Notes: generated by a model not told the origin, from the sequence alone. Numbered from the stretch's first letter, positions 19,421 through 28,654 are shown. The stretch: 64,000 nt of DNA from an uncultured Alphaproteobacteria bacterium (GCA_949292205.1 CASEYR010000003.1:47003-111002), one strand, 5' to 3'. Made by a program: numbers and translations.

Positions 19421-19440
19421 GTCCTAAAAAAGGAGTTTTG

Positions 19441-21777
19441 ATGACGACACTGACACTAACAGACGGCGTTTATCCTGTATTGCCGCTACGAGATATGGTT
19501 GTTTTCCCGCATGTTGTTGTTCCGCTTTTTGTGGGACGAGATAAATCAATTGCGGCTTTGGATAATGCCATTGCAAACAACAAACCGATTTTATTGGCGG
19601 CTCAAATCGACGCTATGATGGATACACCTCATACAGGGGATTTATACCCTGTCGGGACACTGGCTACCATTTTACAAATGATTAAGCTACCTGACGGAAC
19701 AGTTAAAATTCTGGTCGAAGGTAAAAATCGAGCACGCGTTAAGGATTGGGTTCAAAATGATTTATTTTTTGAAGCTCATACAGAAATCATGACGGACAAA
19801 GCAGAGCGAGAAAATGAGATAGAGGCTTTATCCCGTTCTGTTCGCGAATCTTTTGTGGATTATGCTCGCCTGAACAAGCAAACAAATCCGGAAATTTTAG
19901 TTGCCATTGAAAAGATACTCAAGCCAGATGAGTTGGCCGATATTATCGCGACGCACTTAAATACAAAAATTGAAGACAAGCAAAAGTTATTGGAACAGAC
20001 CTCATTGGCTGGTCGCCTTGAAATGCTGTTCCGATTAATGGAAAAGGAAATTGAAGTCCTTCAAGTGGAACGTAAAATCCGTAAACGCGTCAAGAAACAG
20101 ATGGAAAAAAGCCAACGCGAGTATTATTTGAATGAACAGATGAAAGCTATTCAACAAGAGCTTGGCGATGAGGATATTACCGACACAAAGGATCTTGAAA
20201 AGAAAATTAAAGATGCCGGTATGTCAAAAGAGGCAACGGAAAAAGCTTTATCAGAATTAAAAAAACTAAAAATGATGGGACCGATGTCGGCAGAAGCCGG
20301 TGTTATCCGGAACTATTTAGACTGGTTGATTACGCTACCGTGGCAACAAAAAAAGACATTACAAACAGATTTGGCCGAGGCAAAGCGGATTCTAGATGAA
20401 GATCATTACGGCTTAGAAAAAGTTAAAGAACGCATTTTAGAGTTTCTGGCTGTTCAAAAGCGTACAAACAGTGTCAAGGGTTCTATTTTGTGTTTGGTCG
20501 GCCCTCCGGGAGTGGGAAAAACATCTTTGGGACAATCCATAGCTCGTGCAACGGGACGGACTTTTGTGCGTACCTCCTTAGGCGGTATGCGGGACGAAGC
20601 CGAAATCCGCGGTCATCGTCGAACATATATCGGCTCGATGCCCGGAAAAATCATTCAAAATATGAAAAAAGCCAAGAATATTAATCCGCTCTTTTTACTT
20701 GATGAAATTGATAAACTGGGTAATGACTATCGCGGAGATCCCTCCTCGGCTCTTCTGGAGGTTTTGGATCCAGAGCAAAATACAACCTTTAACGATCACT
20801 ACTTAGAGGTTGATTATGATCTGTCTCATGTCATGTTTATCACGACGGCGAATACACTCAAGATGCCTCGCCCACTATTGGATCGAATGGAAATCATTCA
20901 GCTGTCCGGCTATACTGAAAAAGAAAAGGTTGAGATTGCAAAACGCCACCTCATCAAAAAGCAACTGGAAATGGCTGGTTTGAAAGCAGAAGAGTTGACT
21001 ATTACAGACGAGAGTTTACTCGATCTGATTCGCCATTATACTCGCGAATCCGGCGTCCGTAATCTAGAGCGAGAAATTGCAAATATCGCCAGAAAAGTCG
21101 TTAAAGAAATTCAAATTGACAATTTGGATTCCATAACTGTAACACCCGAGAATCTGAAGAAATACGCTGGTATTCCCAAATATAGCTTTGGTGTGGCAGA
21201 ACAAGAGGATCAAATCGGAACAACAACCGGTTTAGCGTGGACAGAAGTCGGTGGTGAGATTTTATCAATTGAAGCCGTAACCATGCCTGGGAAAGGAAAC
21301 ACATTATTAACGGGACAACTGGGTGATGTGATGAAAGAATCCATTGAAGCTGCAAAATCATTTGTTCGTTCCAGAAATGCTCAATTTGGCATTCCGTCAG
21401 AGGTGTTTGAAAAGAATGACATTCACGTTCATGTTCCGGAAGGAGCAACACCAAAAGACGGTCCATCGGCAGGTATCGCTATGATGACCTCTTTAGTGTC
21501 CGCTTTAACAGGTATTCCTGTTCGGAAAGATGTAGCTATGACAGGTGAAATCACGCTTCGCGGACACGTACTGCCTATCGGTGGATTAAAAGAAAAATTA
21601 CTGGCCGCTTTGCGTGCCGGAATTAAAACAGTTCTAATTCCCGAGGAAAATAAAAAAGATTTGGAAGATATTCCGGATGATGTAAAACAAAACATAGAAT
21701 TGATTCCGGTATCCAAGGCAGAGCAAGTACTAGAGGTTGCATTAACCAAGAAATTAACGCCTTTGCACCAAATCTAG
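19441..21777 (+). CDS. lon: ATP-dependent protease La
   Basis: A 778-residue AAA+ serine protease that degrades misfolded and regulatory proteins. It has the N-terminal LON substrate domain (YPVLPLRDMVVFPH), a coiled-coil linker, Walker A GPPGVGKT at 354-361, and the Ser676/Lys719 catalytic dyad in DGPSAG and GGLKEKLL. Start at 19441 has an AGGAG site; a TTG directly before it is not needed. Confidence 0.98.
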   Translation: MTTLTLTDGVYPVLPLRDMVVFPHVVVPLFVGRDKSIAALDNAIANNKPILLAAQIDAMMDTPHTGDLYPVGTLATILQMIKLPDGTVKILVEGKNRARVKDWVQNDLFFEAHTEIMTDKAERENEIEALSRSVRESFVDYARLNKQTNPEILVAIEKILKPDELADIIATHLNTKIEDKQKLLEQTSLAGRLEMLFRLMEKEIEVLQVERKIRKRVKKQMEKSQREYYLNEQMKAIQQELGDEDITDTKDLEKKIKDAGMSKEATEKALSELKKLKMMGPMSAEAGVIRNYLDWLITLPWQQKKTLQTDLAEAKRILDEDHYGLEKVKERILEFLAVQKRTNSVKGSILCLVGPPGVGKTSLGQSIARATGRTFVRTSLGGMRDEAEIRGHRRTYIGSMPGKIIQNMKKAKNINPLFLLDEIDKLGNDYRGDPSSALLEVLDPEQNTTFNDHYLEVDYDLSHVMFITTANTLKMPRPLLDRMEIIQLSGYTEKEKVEIAKRHLIKKQLEMAGLKAEELTITDESLLDLIRHYTRESGVRNLEREIANIARKVVKEIQIDNLDSITVTPENLKKYAGIPKYSFGVAEQEDQIGTTTGLAWTEVGGEILSIEAVTMPGKGNTLLTGQLGDVMKESIEAAKSFVRSRNAQFGIPSEVFEKNDIHVHVPEGATPKDGPSAGIAMMTSLVSALTGIPVRKDVAMTGEITLRGHVLPIGGLKEKLLAALRAGIKTVLIPEENKKDLEDIPDDVKQNIELIPVSKAEQVLEVALTKKLTPLHQI

Positions 21778-21780
21778 TAA

Positions 21781-21864
21781 TAAACGAATCGTAAAGTCGT
21801 TCGTTTAGCCTTATTTTTTAAAGAAAAAAATACAAAAAACTTATTAGAAATAGTAAGTTTTTTT
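21781..21864 (+). terminator. Two hairpins after lon, the second a strong intrinsic terminator
   Basis: TAAACGAA/TTCGTTTA (21781-21807) is followed by AAAAAACTTA/TAAGTTTTTT (21834-21863) with a T-run. The second has canonical terminator form. Confidence 0.7.
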
Positions 21865-21948
21865 GTGTTTTAATAATTTAAAATTTTAATTTAAATAAAA
21901 AAAAATCCTTTTTTTGGCTTTTTTTGTGTGTTTTTTTTAAAAAAGATG

Positions 21949-21977
21949 TTGACAGCCGCGAAAAACAAGGCTTTACT
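21949..21977 (+). promoter_or_regulatory. Promoter for the HU gene
   Basis: TTGACA at 21949-21954, TTTACT at 21972-21977, spacer 17 bp. The preceding 100 bp are extremely A/T-tract rich, which may act as an UP element or be bent. Confidence 0.6.
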
Positions 21978-22035
21978 AGGGATTAGCGGGGATTAAGCCT
22001 GCTAAAAAATATAATCTTAATCAAAGGAGTTTATT

Positions 22036-22311
22036 ATGAACAAACAAGAATTGATCGACGCAATGGCAAAAACAGCCGGTTTAACAAAAGGCGCTTCAGC
22101 TGACGCTTTGGAAGCTTTCATTGAAGTTGTTACAAAAGCTTTGAAAAAAGGTGATGAAGTACGGGTTACAAACTTCGGAACATTTGCTGTTGCAAAACGC
22201 GCTGCAACAACAGGCCGCAACCCGCGTACGGGCGCTACGATTAAGATTCCGGCTTCTAAACAGCCGAAGTTCCGTGCCGGAAAAGGCTTAAAAGATATCG
22301 TCAATAAATAA
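22036..22311 (+). CDS. hupB: DNA-binding protein HU
   Basis: A 91-residue nucleoid protein of the HU/IHF family. It has the full fold: two N-terminal helices, the signature VRVTNFGTFAV and GRNPRTG DNA-binding arm, and IPASKQPKFRAGKGLK. It bends and compacts DNA. The lon-hup order is typical of Proteobacteria. The AAAGGAG ribosome site is strong. Confidence 0.97.
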   Translation: MNKQELIDAMAKTAGLTKGASADALEAFIEVVTKALKKGDEVRVTNFGTFAVAKRAATTGRNPRTGATIKIPASKQPKFRAGKGLKDIVNK

Positions 22312-22329
22312 TTTTGTTGACAACGCTTG

Positions 22330-22360
22330 AAAAGGATGATATAAAGGTGTCATCCTTTTT
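22330..22360 (+). terminator. Intrinsic terminator of the HU gene
   Basis: 10-bp stem AAAAGGATGA / TCATCCTTTT with a 10-nt loop and following T residues, immediately before tRNA-Val. Confidence 0.8.
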
Positions 22361-22362
22361 AT

Positions 22363-22439
22363 GGGCGGTTAGCTCAGCTGGCTAGAGCATCTCGTTTACA
22401 CCGAGAGGGTCGGGAGTTCAAATCTCTCACCGCCTACCA
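22363..22439 (+). tRNA. tRNA-Val (anticodon UAC)
   Basis: A 77-nt cloverleaf, acceptor stem GGGCGGT/ACCGCCT (first pair G-U), anticodon TAC at 22397-22399, T-arm GGAGTTCAAATCTCTC, and encoded CCA. Confidence 0.96.
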
Positions 22440-22442
22440 CTT

Positions 22443-22470
22443 AAAAAACACTGGTTAACAGTGTTTTTTT
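22443..22470 (+). terminator. Intrinsic terminator after tRNA-Val
   Basis: Stem AAAAAACACTG / CAGTGTTTTTT with a 5-nt loop and T-run. Confidence 0.85.
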
Positions 22471-22776
22471 ATTTTTATAAAATCTGCTTTATTTTGATTA
22501 AAAAATGAAAAAGGTTCTTTCATTTATTAAAATCCGAATATTCCAAAAGAGCGGATATGGAGTAAAAATTTCTTAAAGAAGCGCGTTTTTATTACACATA
22601 AAACACTGCTTTTATCATACCCAAAAGTCAAGACTACGTGTTTTTCATAAAAATTTAACGACCCTATAAGTTTTACACTTTTGTATAACATATAATCGTA
22701 TTCAAAATCAATCTAAAAAATAAATAATACAAAATATTATATCAAAAAATATATTCGCCTTCTTTTTCCTTAAAAG

Positions 22777-22808
22777 TATAAAAATTTAATGGTCATTAAA
22801 TTTTTATA
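22777..22808. repeat. Near-perfect 32-bp palindrome just upstream of a ribosome site
   Basis: Two 15-bp arms (TATAAAAATTTAATG and its complement) are separated by GT. It ends eight bases before the AGGAG of the gene at 22828. It may be an operator or a 5'-UTR hairpin. The remaining AT-rich gap from 22471 to 22776 contains nothing else I can support. Confidence 0.6.
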
Positions 22809-22827
22809 TTAAATCAGGAGACGATAA

Positions 22828-23358
22828 ATGCAAATAAAAAAAATATTCGAACAATTAAATCCCAAAAAAATCGTTTTATCAAACATATATCAAAACATAT
22901 CACTTCTTTTATTCCCCCGTCCGACAGACATACTCATGCATAACCCCAATCTTTATATTGATAAAACTTTTTTCGATCGTTGTCTGAAAGGAAAATGGCT
23001 TGCCGGAATACGTTATGGACGCGTTAAAACCGGCCAATTTAAAAGGCAAATTGACAAGAAAATATATTTGTTAAAGGATTTACCCTTATATCAAAAGTTG
23101 ATACAACAAGATAAAGAGAATTCAAATCACGAATTTAAAAAATTAATCAACAGCATTCAGACAAACGGATTTAATCCTGAAAGCGTTATTATCTGTAAAT
23201 ACAGGTCTAACCTTATTAAAGACGGACAACACCGAGCTATGTACCTATTATGGCGATACGGTGACGATTATGAAGTTAACACAATTCATATCAGGGTAAA
23301 AAACACATTGCTGCGACATAAAATTTTTCCATGGCTGAATCGGAAAAGTCAAAAATGA
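22828..23358 (+). CDS. Uncharacterised protein with a ParB-like KDGQHR motif
   Basis: A 176-residue basic protein. The only recognisable segment is near residues 115-150, NPESVIICKYRSNLIKDGQH followed by RAMYLLWRYG. This resembles the ParB/sulfiredoxin-type 'hDGxHR' loop seen in many small proteins, some beside polysaccharide genes. The N-terminal half is not assigned. The DGQHR motif suggests a nucleotide-binding or hydrolase fold; this is an inference. Confidence 0.5.
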   Translation: MQIKKIFEQLNPKKIVLSNIYQNISLLLFPRPTDILMHNPNLYIDKTFFDRCLKGKWLAGIRYGRVKTGQFKRQIDKKIYLLKDLPLYQKLIQQDKENSNHEFKKLINSIQTNGFNPESVIICKYRSNLIKDGQHRAMYLLWRYGDDYEVNTIHIRVKNTLLRHKIFPWLNRKSQK

Positions 23359-23364
23359 AGTAAA

Positions 23365-23395
23365 TCGGGGCTCCCCCCGAACCCTTATTTTTATT
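23365..23395 (+). terminator. Probable terminator
   Basis: TCGGGG/CCCCGA stem with a CTCC loop, followed by a T-rich stretch. Confidence 0.5.
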
Positions 23396-23492
23396 CCGTT
23401 ACCATCTATCGCTAGCCCGGTCAACCCAATAAAACACAACCTGCCCTGAAGCTGTATTATAGTCTTTTTTTACCAAAGCACATTAAAAAAGG

Positions 23493-23520
23493 TTGATTTT
23501 TGGATAAGAATCGTTATAGT
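23493..23520 (+). promoter_or_regulatory. Promoter for yajC-secD-secF
   Basis: TTGATT at 23493-23498, TATAGT at 23515-23520, spacer 16 bp, 31 bp before yajC. Confidence 0.55.
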
Positions 23521-23551
23521 ATGTATCATTCATATATGAAAGGAAAATACG

Positions 23552-23908
23552 ATGTTAGTTTCTCAAGCTTTTGCACAGACAGCCCAAGCCGTTTCTAATC
23601 AGAATATGTCAACCGGCTCGGACATGATGAGTATGGCAGTCCAATTTATTTTAATTATTTTAATCGTTTATTTTTTATTGATTCGTCCCCAACAAAAGCG
23701 AATCAAGCAACATGAAATAGAATTAAACGCTATTATCAAAGGAACAAAAATCATTGTCGCCGGCTTAGTCGGCACTGTTGTTGAAGTTTTAGAAGATAAT
23801 AAACTTCGCGTAGAATTGGCTGACGGCGTCCAAGTTACCGTTATGCGTCCGTATGTATCTCAAGTTATTTTTGATACACCGGCTTCCACCAAAAAGAAAA
23901 AAGCATAA
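23552..23908 (+). CDS. yajC: Sec translocase accessory subunit YajC
   Basis: A 118-residue protein with one membrane helix (about 30-45, VQFILIILIVYFLLI), the typical RPQQKR turn after it, and a cytoplasmic beta-rich domain containing GTVVEV. It joins SecDF in the holotranslocon. It heads the yajC-secD-secF operon. Confidence 0.93.
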   Translation: MLVSQAFAQTAQAVSNQNMSTGSDMMSMAVQFILIILIVYFLLIRPQQKRIKQHEIELNAIIKGTKIIVAGLVGTVVEVLEDNKLRVELADGVQVTVMRPYVSQVIFDTPASTKKKKA

Positions 23909-23931
23909 GATTGTCAAGGAAAGGTATCGTT

Positions 23932-25500
23932 ATGTTTGGATATTCAAAATTTAAAATTGGTTTTATCTGTGCCATCATGGCATTAGGCATCTTTTTCGCT
24001 CTGCCGAACTTCATGCCGAAAGAAATGTATAATCGTCTACCGAAAGAAGTTCAAGATTGGTTTCATCCCGTCACACTCGGATTGGACTTACAAGGTGGTT
24101 CCTACTTGTTAATGGAAGTTGATACAAAAGACTTAATCAAAGAAAAATTAGAATCTTTAGCTGATTTAACTCGCTCAGCTCTGCGTGAAGAAAAAATTCG
24201 CTTTTCCGGATTATCTGTTATCGACGGACATATGCAAGTTAAAATCTTGAACCCTGCTCAAGTCCTTGCAGCGCGAGATGTTATCCGCAAACAAGATAAT
24301 GCTCCTTTAGACATCTCAACAGAAGGTTCTTTGTTGAAAGTTTCTTATACAACAGAAGCCTTGGACCAAATGAAAAAGCAAGCCGTAGAACAATCAATTG
24401 ACATTGTTCGTCGTCGGATTGATGAAATGGGAACAAAGGAACCACAAATCCAACAACAGGGCATAGATCGTATCGTCATTCAATTGCCGGGTGTTCAGGA
24501 TCCTTCCGAAATTAAAGCAATCATGGGAAAGACGGCAAAAATGACTTTCCATTTGGTTGACGAAGAAACAACGCCCCAAGCGGCACAAATGGGCAAACTA
24601 TCTCCCGATTCCATGCTGGTCAGCGGTGAAGAAACCGGTTATATCGTCTTAAAGAGAGCGGTTGTCGTGGGTGGAGAAAGTTTGGAAGATGCTCGACAAA
24701 CATACGATGAAAGCGGTGCTCCGGCTGTTTCATTCAGCTTTAAATCCATGGGCGCAAAGAAGTTTGCAAATGCCACCAGAGAAAATGTCGGTCGTCGTCT
24801 GGCTATTGTATTGGATGGAAAAGTGATCAGCGCTCCGAACATTAATACACCCATTACCGGCGGTCAAGGGATCATAACCGGCAATTTCACCGTTCAATCT
24901 GCCAACGACTTAGCTTTATTGCTGCGTTCCGGTGCTTTACCGGCTCCATTAATCGTGGCCGAGGAACGTGTCGTCGGCCCCGGATTGGGGGAAGATTCTA
25001 TTAAAGCCGGTACAACTGCTTGTATCATCGGATTAATTGTCGTCTTTGTCTTTATGTTGGTTGTTTATGGCTTTTTTGGTATCATAGCTGATTTAACTTT
25101 ACTGGCAAATGGCATTTTATTATTGGCTATTTTAAGTTTACTGGGGGCCACTTTGACATTGCCGGGATTGGCCGGTATCGCCCTGACAATTGCTATGGCC
25201 GTTGATGCAAATATCTTAATTTTAGAGAGAATGAAGGAAGAAATGGCAGCTGGGATTACCGTTCCTGCAGAAGTTATGAAGCGCGGATTTGCCGGTTCTT
25301 TCTCGGCTATTTTAGATGGACAATTAACGACTCTGTTCGCCGCTCTGTTCTTGTTCTGGTTGGGTTCCGGTCCGGTTCGGGGATTTGGCGTAACATTAGG
25401 TCTTGGTCTGGCAACAACCATGTTTGCAGCTATTTTTATCAATAAAATTTTATTGATTGCATGGGTTGCCATCAAAAAACCAAAAAAGATTAATTTATAG
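23932..25500 (+). CDS. secD: Protein translocase subunit SecD
   Basis: A 522-residue RND-type membrane protein that uses the proton gradient to aid late steps of Sec export. It has an N-terminal helix, a large periplasmic domain starting GLDLQGGSYLLMEV, and five C-terminal helices with the conserved AMAVDANILILERM motif. Start at 23932 has an AAGGAAAGG site; an upstream in-frame TTG is rejected. It is 31 bp after yajC. Confidence 0.96.
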   Translation: MFGYSKFKIGFICAIMALGIFFALPNFMPKEMYNRLPKEVQDWFHPVTLGLDLQGGSYLLMEVDTKDLIKEKLESLADLTRSALREEKIRFSGLSVIDGHMQVKILNPAQVLAARDVIRKQDNAPLDISTEGSLLKVSYTTEALDQMKKQAVEQSIDIVRRRIDEMGTKEPQIQQQGIDRIVIQLPGVQDPSEIKAIMGKTAKMTFHLVDEETTPQAAQMGKLSPDSMLVSGEETGYIVLKRAVVVGGESLEDARQTYDESGAPAVSFSFKSMGAKKFANATRENVGRRLAIVLDGKVISAPNINTPITGGQGIITGNFTVQSANDLALLLRSGALPAPLIVAEERVVGPGLGEDSIKAGTTACIIGLIVVFVFMLVVYGFFGIIADLTLLANGILLLAILSLLGATLTLPGLAGIALTIAMAVDANILILERMKEEMAAGITVPAEVMKRGFAGSFSAILDGQLTTLFAALFLFWLGSGPVRGFGVTLGLGLATTMFAAIFINKILLIAWVAIKKPKKINL

Positions 25501-25513
25501 AGGAATATGACAA

Positions 25514-26428
25514 ATGAGAAAATTATTTGCAAAGCATCAGTTTAATTTTGACTTTATTAAACAAAGAAAATTAGGATATTTGTTTTCGGTTGTCTTATTA
25601 GTTATTTCACTGGTCTCACTGTCTACACGTGGATTAAATTACGGAATTGACTTTGAGGGCGGTATCTTGGTAGAGGCATCCTCAGAGAAATCAATCAATA
25701 TGGAAGATGTTCGTCAAAAACTTTCTTTCTTAAGAGATTTATCAATTCAGTCTGCCGGAACAGAAGGGAAAACAATCTTAATTCAGGCGAAACCTGAGTC
25801 TAATGAAAATGCAAATCAACTGGTTAACCAGATGAAAGAAGTCTTGGGTGCCGGATATTCATATGACCAAGTTGAAGTCGTTGGACCAACTATCGGAAAT
25901 GAGCTAAAAGAAAAGAGTTTATTGGCATCTATTCTGGCATTACTGGCTATCTCAATTTATATCTGGTTTCGCTTTGAATGGCCGTTTGCAATTGGTTGTA
26001 TGGCATCTTTGACACATGATTTAATTATTGTTGTCGGATTCTTTTCTGTTTTTCAAGTTGAGTTTGATATGATTGTTGTTGCAGGTTTATTATCACTAGC
26101 CGGTTATGATTGTAATGACACGATCGTTACATATGACCGCGTTCGCGAAAATCTACGCAAATTCAGAAAAATGGAAGTTGATAATGTCCTAAATAAAAGC
26201 GTAAACGAAACCTTATCAAGAACATTATTAACCAGTTTAACGACTTTGTTTGTTGTTCTGATTTTGTTGTTTGTCGGTGGTGCAACATTGGAGGGATTCT
26301 CTTTAGCAATGGTTCTGGGAACTATTTTCGGAACATATTCTTCTATTTACGTTGCCGTTCCATTACTACGTTATTTTGATATCAAGAGCGTCGGGGAACA
26401 GGTTGATTTAGCCCCTAAAAACGATTAA
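25514..26428 (+). CDS. secF: Protein translocase subunit SecF
   Basis: A 304-residue partner of SecD with six membrane helices. Conserved features are GIDFEGGILVE after helix 1 and the helix-4 motif GYDCNDTIVTYDRVREN that carries the conserved Asp. It is separated from secD by 13 bp and ends with an intrinsic terminator. Confidence 0.96.
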   Translation: MRKLFAKHQFNFDFIKQRKLGYLFSVVLLVISLVSLSTRGLNYGIDFEGGILVEASSEKSINMEDVRQKLSFLRDLSIQSAGTEGKTILIQAKPESNENANQLVNQMKEVLGAGYSYDQVEVVGPTIGNELKEKSLLASILALLAISIYIWFRFEWPFAIGCMASLTHDLIIVVGFFSVFQVEFDMIVVAGLLSLAGYDCNDTIVTYDRVRENLRKFRKMEVDNVLNKSVNETLSRTLLTSLTTLFVVLILLFVGGATLEGFSLAMVLGTIFGTYSSIYVAVPLLRYFDIKSVGEQVDLAPKND

Positions 26429-26434
26429 GCGAAT

Positions 26435-26461
26435 AAAGAGAGCGGTTGTTCCGCTCTCTTT
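26435..26461 (+). terminator. Terminator after secF
   Basis: 11-bp perfect stem AAAGAGAGCGG / CCGCTCTCTTT with a TTGTT loop. Confidence 0.7.
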
Positions 26462-26475
26462 AAAATAAATACAAC

Positions 26476-26504
26476 TTGACAATAAATTAAAAATTTGTTA
26501 TACT
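26476..26504 (+). promoter_or_regulatory. Promoter for rpmI-rplT with a structured leader
   Basis: TTGACA at 26476-26481 and TATACT at 26499-26504, spacer 17 bp, a near-perfect sigma-70 site. The 70-nt leader contains a possible CAAAGAGGC...GCCTC...TTTG hairpin. L20 represses its own operon through the leader in other bacteria; whether that happens here is inferred. infC, often upstream, is absent. Confidence 0.65.
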
Positions 26505-26582
26505 CCCCATGTTTGTCCAAAGAGGCTATTTATTGGCTGCCTCAAGGTCTTTGTTTAATTTATAAAAAAAAAGGAAAATAAA

Positions 26583-26774
26583 ATGCCAAAAGTAAAAACG
26601 AAAAGCTCTGTCAAAAAACGGTTCAAGAAAACCGCGACAGGAAAAATCAAAGGCGGATACTCTTATAAACGCCACCTTCTTATCAATAAACCGAAAAAGA
26701 TGAAACGTAAAGCACGCGGCTGTCATGTCGTTTGCGAAGTCGTTGCAAACATCGTTAAGAAATTTATGCATTAA
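26583..26774 (+). CDS. rpmI: 50S ribosomal protein L35
   Basis: A 63-residue, very basic protein with the family start [15 protein letters not shown] and the [13 protein letters not shown] core. The ribosome site is AAAAAAGG. The next gene is L20, the standard pairing. Confidence 0.96.
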   Translation: MPKVKTKSSVKKRFKKTATGKIKGGYSYKRHLLINKPKKMKRKARGCHVVCEVVANIVKKFMH

Positions 26775-26785
26775 GGAGAACGGCA

Positions 26786-27139
26786 ATGGCAAGAGTAAAA
26801 CGTGGCACGACAGTTCGTGCAAAACACAATAAAATTTTGAAAATGGCCAAAGGATATCGCGGCCGTAACTCCAAAGTTTTTACAGTTGCAAAACAAAAAG
26901 TTGAAAAAGGTTTGCAATACGCTTATCGTGATCGTCGCAAGAAGAAAACCGAAATCCGTCAATTGTGGATTGTCCGTATTAACGCGGCTGTTCGCGCAAA
27001 CGGAATGGTCTATTCTAGATTCATGAATGGCTTGAGCAAAGCCGGTATCGCGTTAGATCGTAAGGTGTTAGCCGATATCGCTTTGAATGATGCTAAAGCC
27101 TTTGCTGATTTGGTTGCAAAAGCAAAAGCTGCTTTGTAA
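26786..27139 (+). CDS. rplT: 50S ribosomal protein L20
   Basis: A 117-residue basic protein with [33 protein letters not shown] and [15 protein letters not shown], all diagnostic for bL20. It binds 23S rRNA early in assembly. It is 11 bp after rpmI with an AAGGAG site. Confidence 0.98.
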   Translation: MARVKRGTTVRAKHNKILKMAKGYRGRNSKVFTVAKQKVEKGLQYAYRDRRKKKTEIRQLWIVRINAAVRANGMVYSRFMNGLSKAGIALDRKVLADIALNDAKAFADLVAKAKAAL

Positions 27140-27162
27140 TCTTATCGGATTATCTTTTTTAC

Positions 27163-27188
27163 GCCTCTGAGAAATCAGAGGCTTTTTT
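27163..27188 (+). terminator. Intrinsic terminator after rplT
   Basis: GCCTCTGA / TCAGAGGC stem with a GAAA tetraloop and six T residues. Confidence 0.92.
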
Positions 27189-27288
27189 ATTAGGCTCCTC
27201 GTAACCAGACTGATGAAATCTCATGTATATTCTGAAAAATGACGATGGGCATATTGTAACATATCCGTTTTTTATAACTGTTCTTTTT

Positions 27289-28131
27289 TTAATGAGACAA
27301 CCAATCCAAAACGCTATCAAAAAAGCCATGTTCGGGAAGACTACGATGATCTGCTCTATCAGAAGAAAAGAAAACCTTAGGATTTGGTGCTGCATTAAAA
27401 ATAGAAACCCCCTGTTCATAAGGAACTGTTTTATCCAAACGACCATGTGCTATAAAAATACGTGTCTTAACTTTAGCTATTTTATCTATTGAAAAATAGC
27501 CATCAGACATCAATAATCCCACCGGCAACAAATGATAAACAGCATCAGAGGCTGCATCCACCAAGGAGGTAAAAGGAGCTTCAAGAATCAAGGCATTAAA
27601 CGGCTTATCTTGCCCTTTTTCCGCTGCAATATGTATCGCTAAATATGTTCCCAAAGAATATCCGTATATGACAATATCTTTATTTTGATACCCTTGTTGA
27701 TTTAAGTAATGAATGGCTGCCAACGCATCCTGTTCCAAAGTACTCTGACGAATCTTTCCAGAAATACCCCCAAATCCCGTGTATTCAGCCATCATAATCC
27801 CATAGCCCGCACGAACAAAAGGTTGAATTCGAGATAAAAAACTATTAAGATGATAAGAGTTCCCATGCAAAAAAAGAACAATCTTTTTTTGCCGTTTAGG
27901 ATGAGCAAAAAAACCATATAAATCTCGCCCATCTTGAGTTCTATAAATAACCTCTTGCAATGACGGTATTATCTCTTGAGCTTTTTGAATATCAGATTTT
28001 AACGGATTAGGATGAAACAATAAATTATCTTGTATCAAAAAAACACCGATACAAACTCCCACATAAAAGAAAATACAAACAATAGCTATTTGTATCCATC
28101 TGTTTTTAGAGTAAAAATGTATCCCAATCAT
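27289..28131 (-). CDS. Alpha/beta hydrolase (BEM46/ABHD13-like), membrane-anchored
   Basis: A 280-residue serine hydrolase. It has one N-terminal membrane helix (WIQIAIVCIFFYVGVCIGVFL), an oxyanion-region strand VLFLHGNSYH, the nucleophile elbow GYSLG, and likely Asp and His partners in HGRLDKTVP and DHRSLPEHGF. The family includes peptidase- and thioesterase-like enzymes; the substrate is unknown. A promoter overlaps the codons upstream of the ATG at 28131, so the upstream TTG start at 28167 is rejected. Confidence 0.8.
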   Translation of the reverse strand: MIGIHFYSKNRWIQIAIVCIFFYVGVCIGVFLIQDNLLFHPNPLKSDIQKAQEIIPSLQEVIYRTQDGRDLYGFFAHPKRQKKIVLFLHGNSYHLNSFLSRIQPFVRAGYGIMMAEYTGFGGISGKIRQSTLEQDALAAIHYLNQQGYQNKDIVIYGYSLGTYLAIHIAAEKGQDKPFNALILEAPFTSLVDAASDAVYHLLPVGLLMSDGYFSIDKIAKVKTRIFIAHGRLDKTVPYEQGVSIFNAAPNPKVFFSSDRADHRSLPEHGFFDSVLDWLSH

Positions 28132-28138
28132 GAGAAAG

Positions 28139-28167
28139 ATAATACCTTGCTTTAATCGTAAAGTCAA
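28139..28167 (-). promoter_or_regulatory. Promoter of the hydrolase gene, implying a leaderless mRNA
   Basis: On the minus strand TTGACT (28167-28162) and TATTAT (28144-28139) have a 17-bp spacer. Only seven bases separate the -10 from the ATG, so transcription should start at or next to the start codon, and no ribosome site is seen. Confidence 0.55.
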
Positions 28168-28204
28168 AATCTTTTAATAATGTTCTAAACAAAAACAAAT
28201 AAAA

Positions 28205-28649
28205 AAAGAAAGGGGGAAGGAAGAAGCCCCCTTTCTTTGGATAGAATTACAGGAAAATTCTACCCTCTGTCGGCATTACTTGTTTTATGTCCGTTAAAAA
28301 GTCGCCGACAGTTTGAGATCCAACAAGCATTAAGCCGCAGATCACAAAAGAAAACCGTTATACCTTCCTTTTTTATACCAATCATTAATTCATATAGGAA
28401 GCGAAAAAAATTTTTCAATTCTTTCAGCGAAAAATTGATTTTCACCTAAAAGCATCCCATATTAACGACATAAAAAGCCGCCGTGATGAAGGGCGACTGG
28501 AAGTTGGAAACTACAAGAGAATATAGTGTTGTGTATTTGGGAATCCATCCCTTATTTCACGACCTTCCAGACGCATATGCGACTAAAAGATCAACGACCT
28601 TTTTCTCTTTTGGTTTCCAAAACCAAAACCGGGAATCACCCGATTCAGT
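28205..28649 (-). ncRNA. Candidate structured RNA of about 445 nt, unassigned
   Basis: There is no convincing reading frame on either strand between 28239 and 28756. The minus strand has a promoter at 28683-28655 and ends in a terminator: AAAGAAAGGGGG/CCCCCTTTCTTT (28205-28216 with 28227-28238), then a T-run. Between them are many stems: GGGTAGAATT/AATTCTATCC, CTGTCGGC/GCCGACAG (28267-28274 with 28304-28311), CTGGAAG/CTTCCAG (28497-28503 with 28564-28570), CGCATATGCG, TTTTGGTTT/AAACCAAAA (28608-28628) and CGGG/CCCG. I find no tmRNA T-arm or tag, no RNase P GAGGAAAGTCC core, and no SRP motif. Class unknown. Confidence 0.5.
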
Positions 28650-28654
28650 TGGGT

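Noticed and set aside
27159..27446. 95-codon minus-strand ORF
   Set aside because: It overlaps the rplT terminator and the end of the hydrolase gene on the same strand in another frame.
28205..28649. tmRNA or RNase P RNA for the 445-nt structured region
   Set aside because: No TTCGA-type T-arm, CCA, tag ORF, GAGGAAAGTCC or ACAGAA core was found on either strand.
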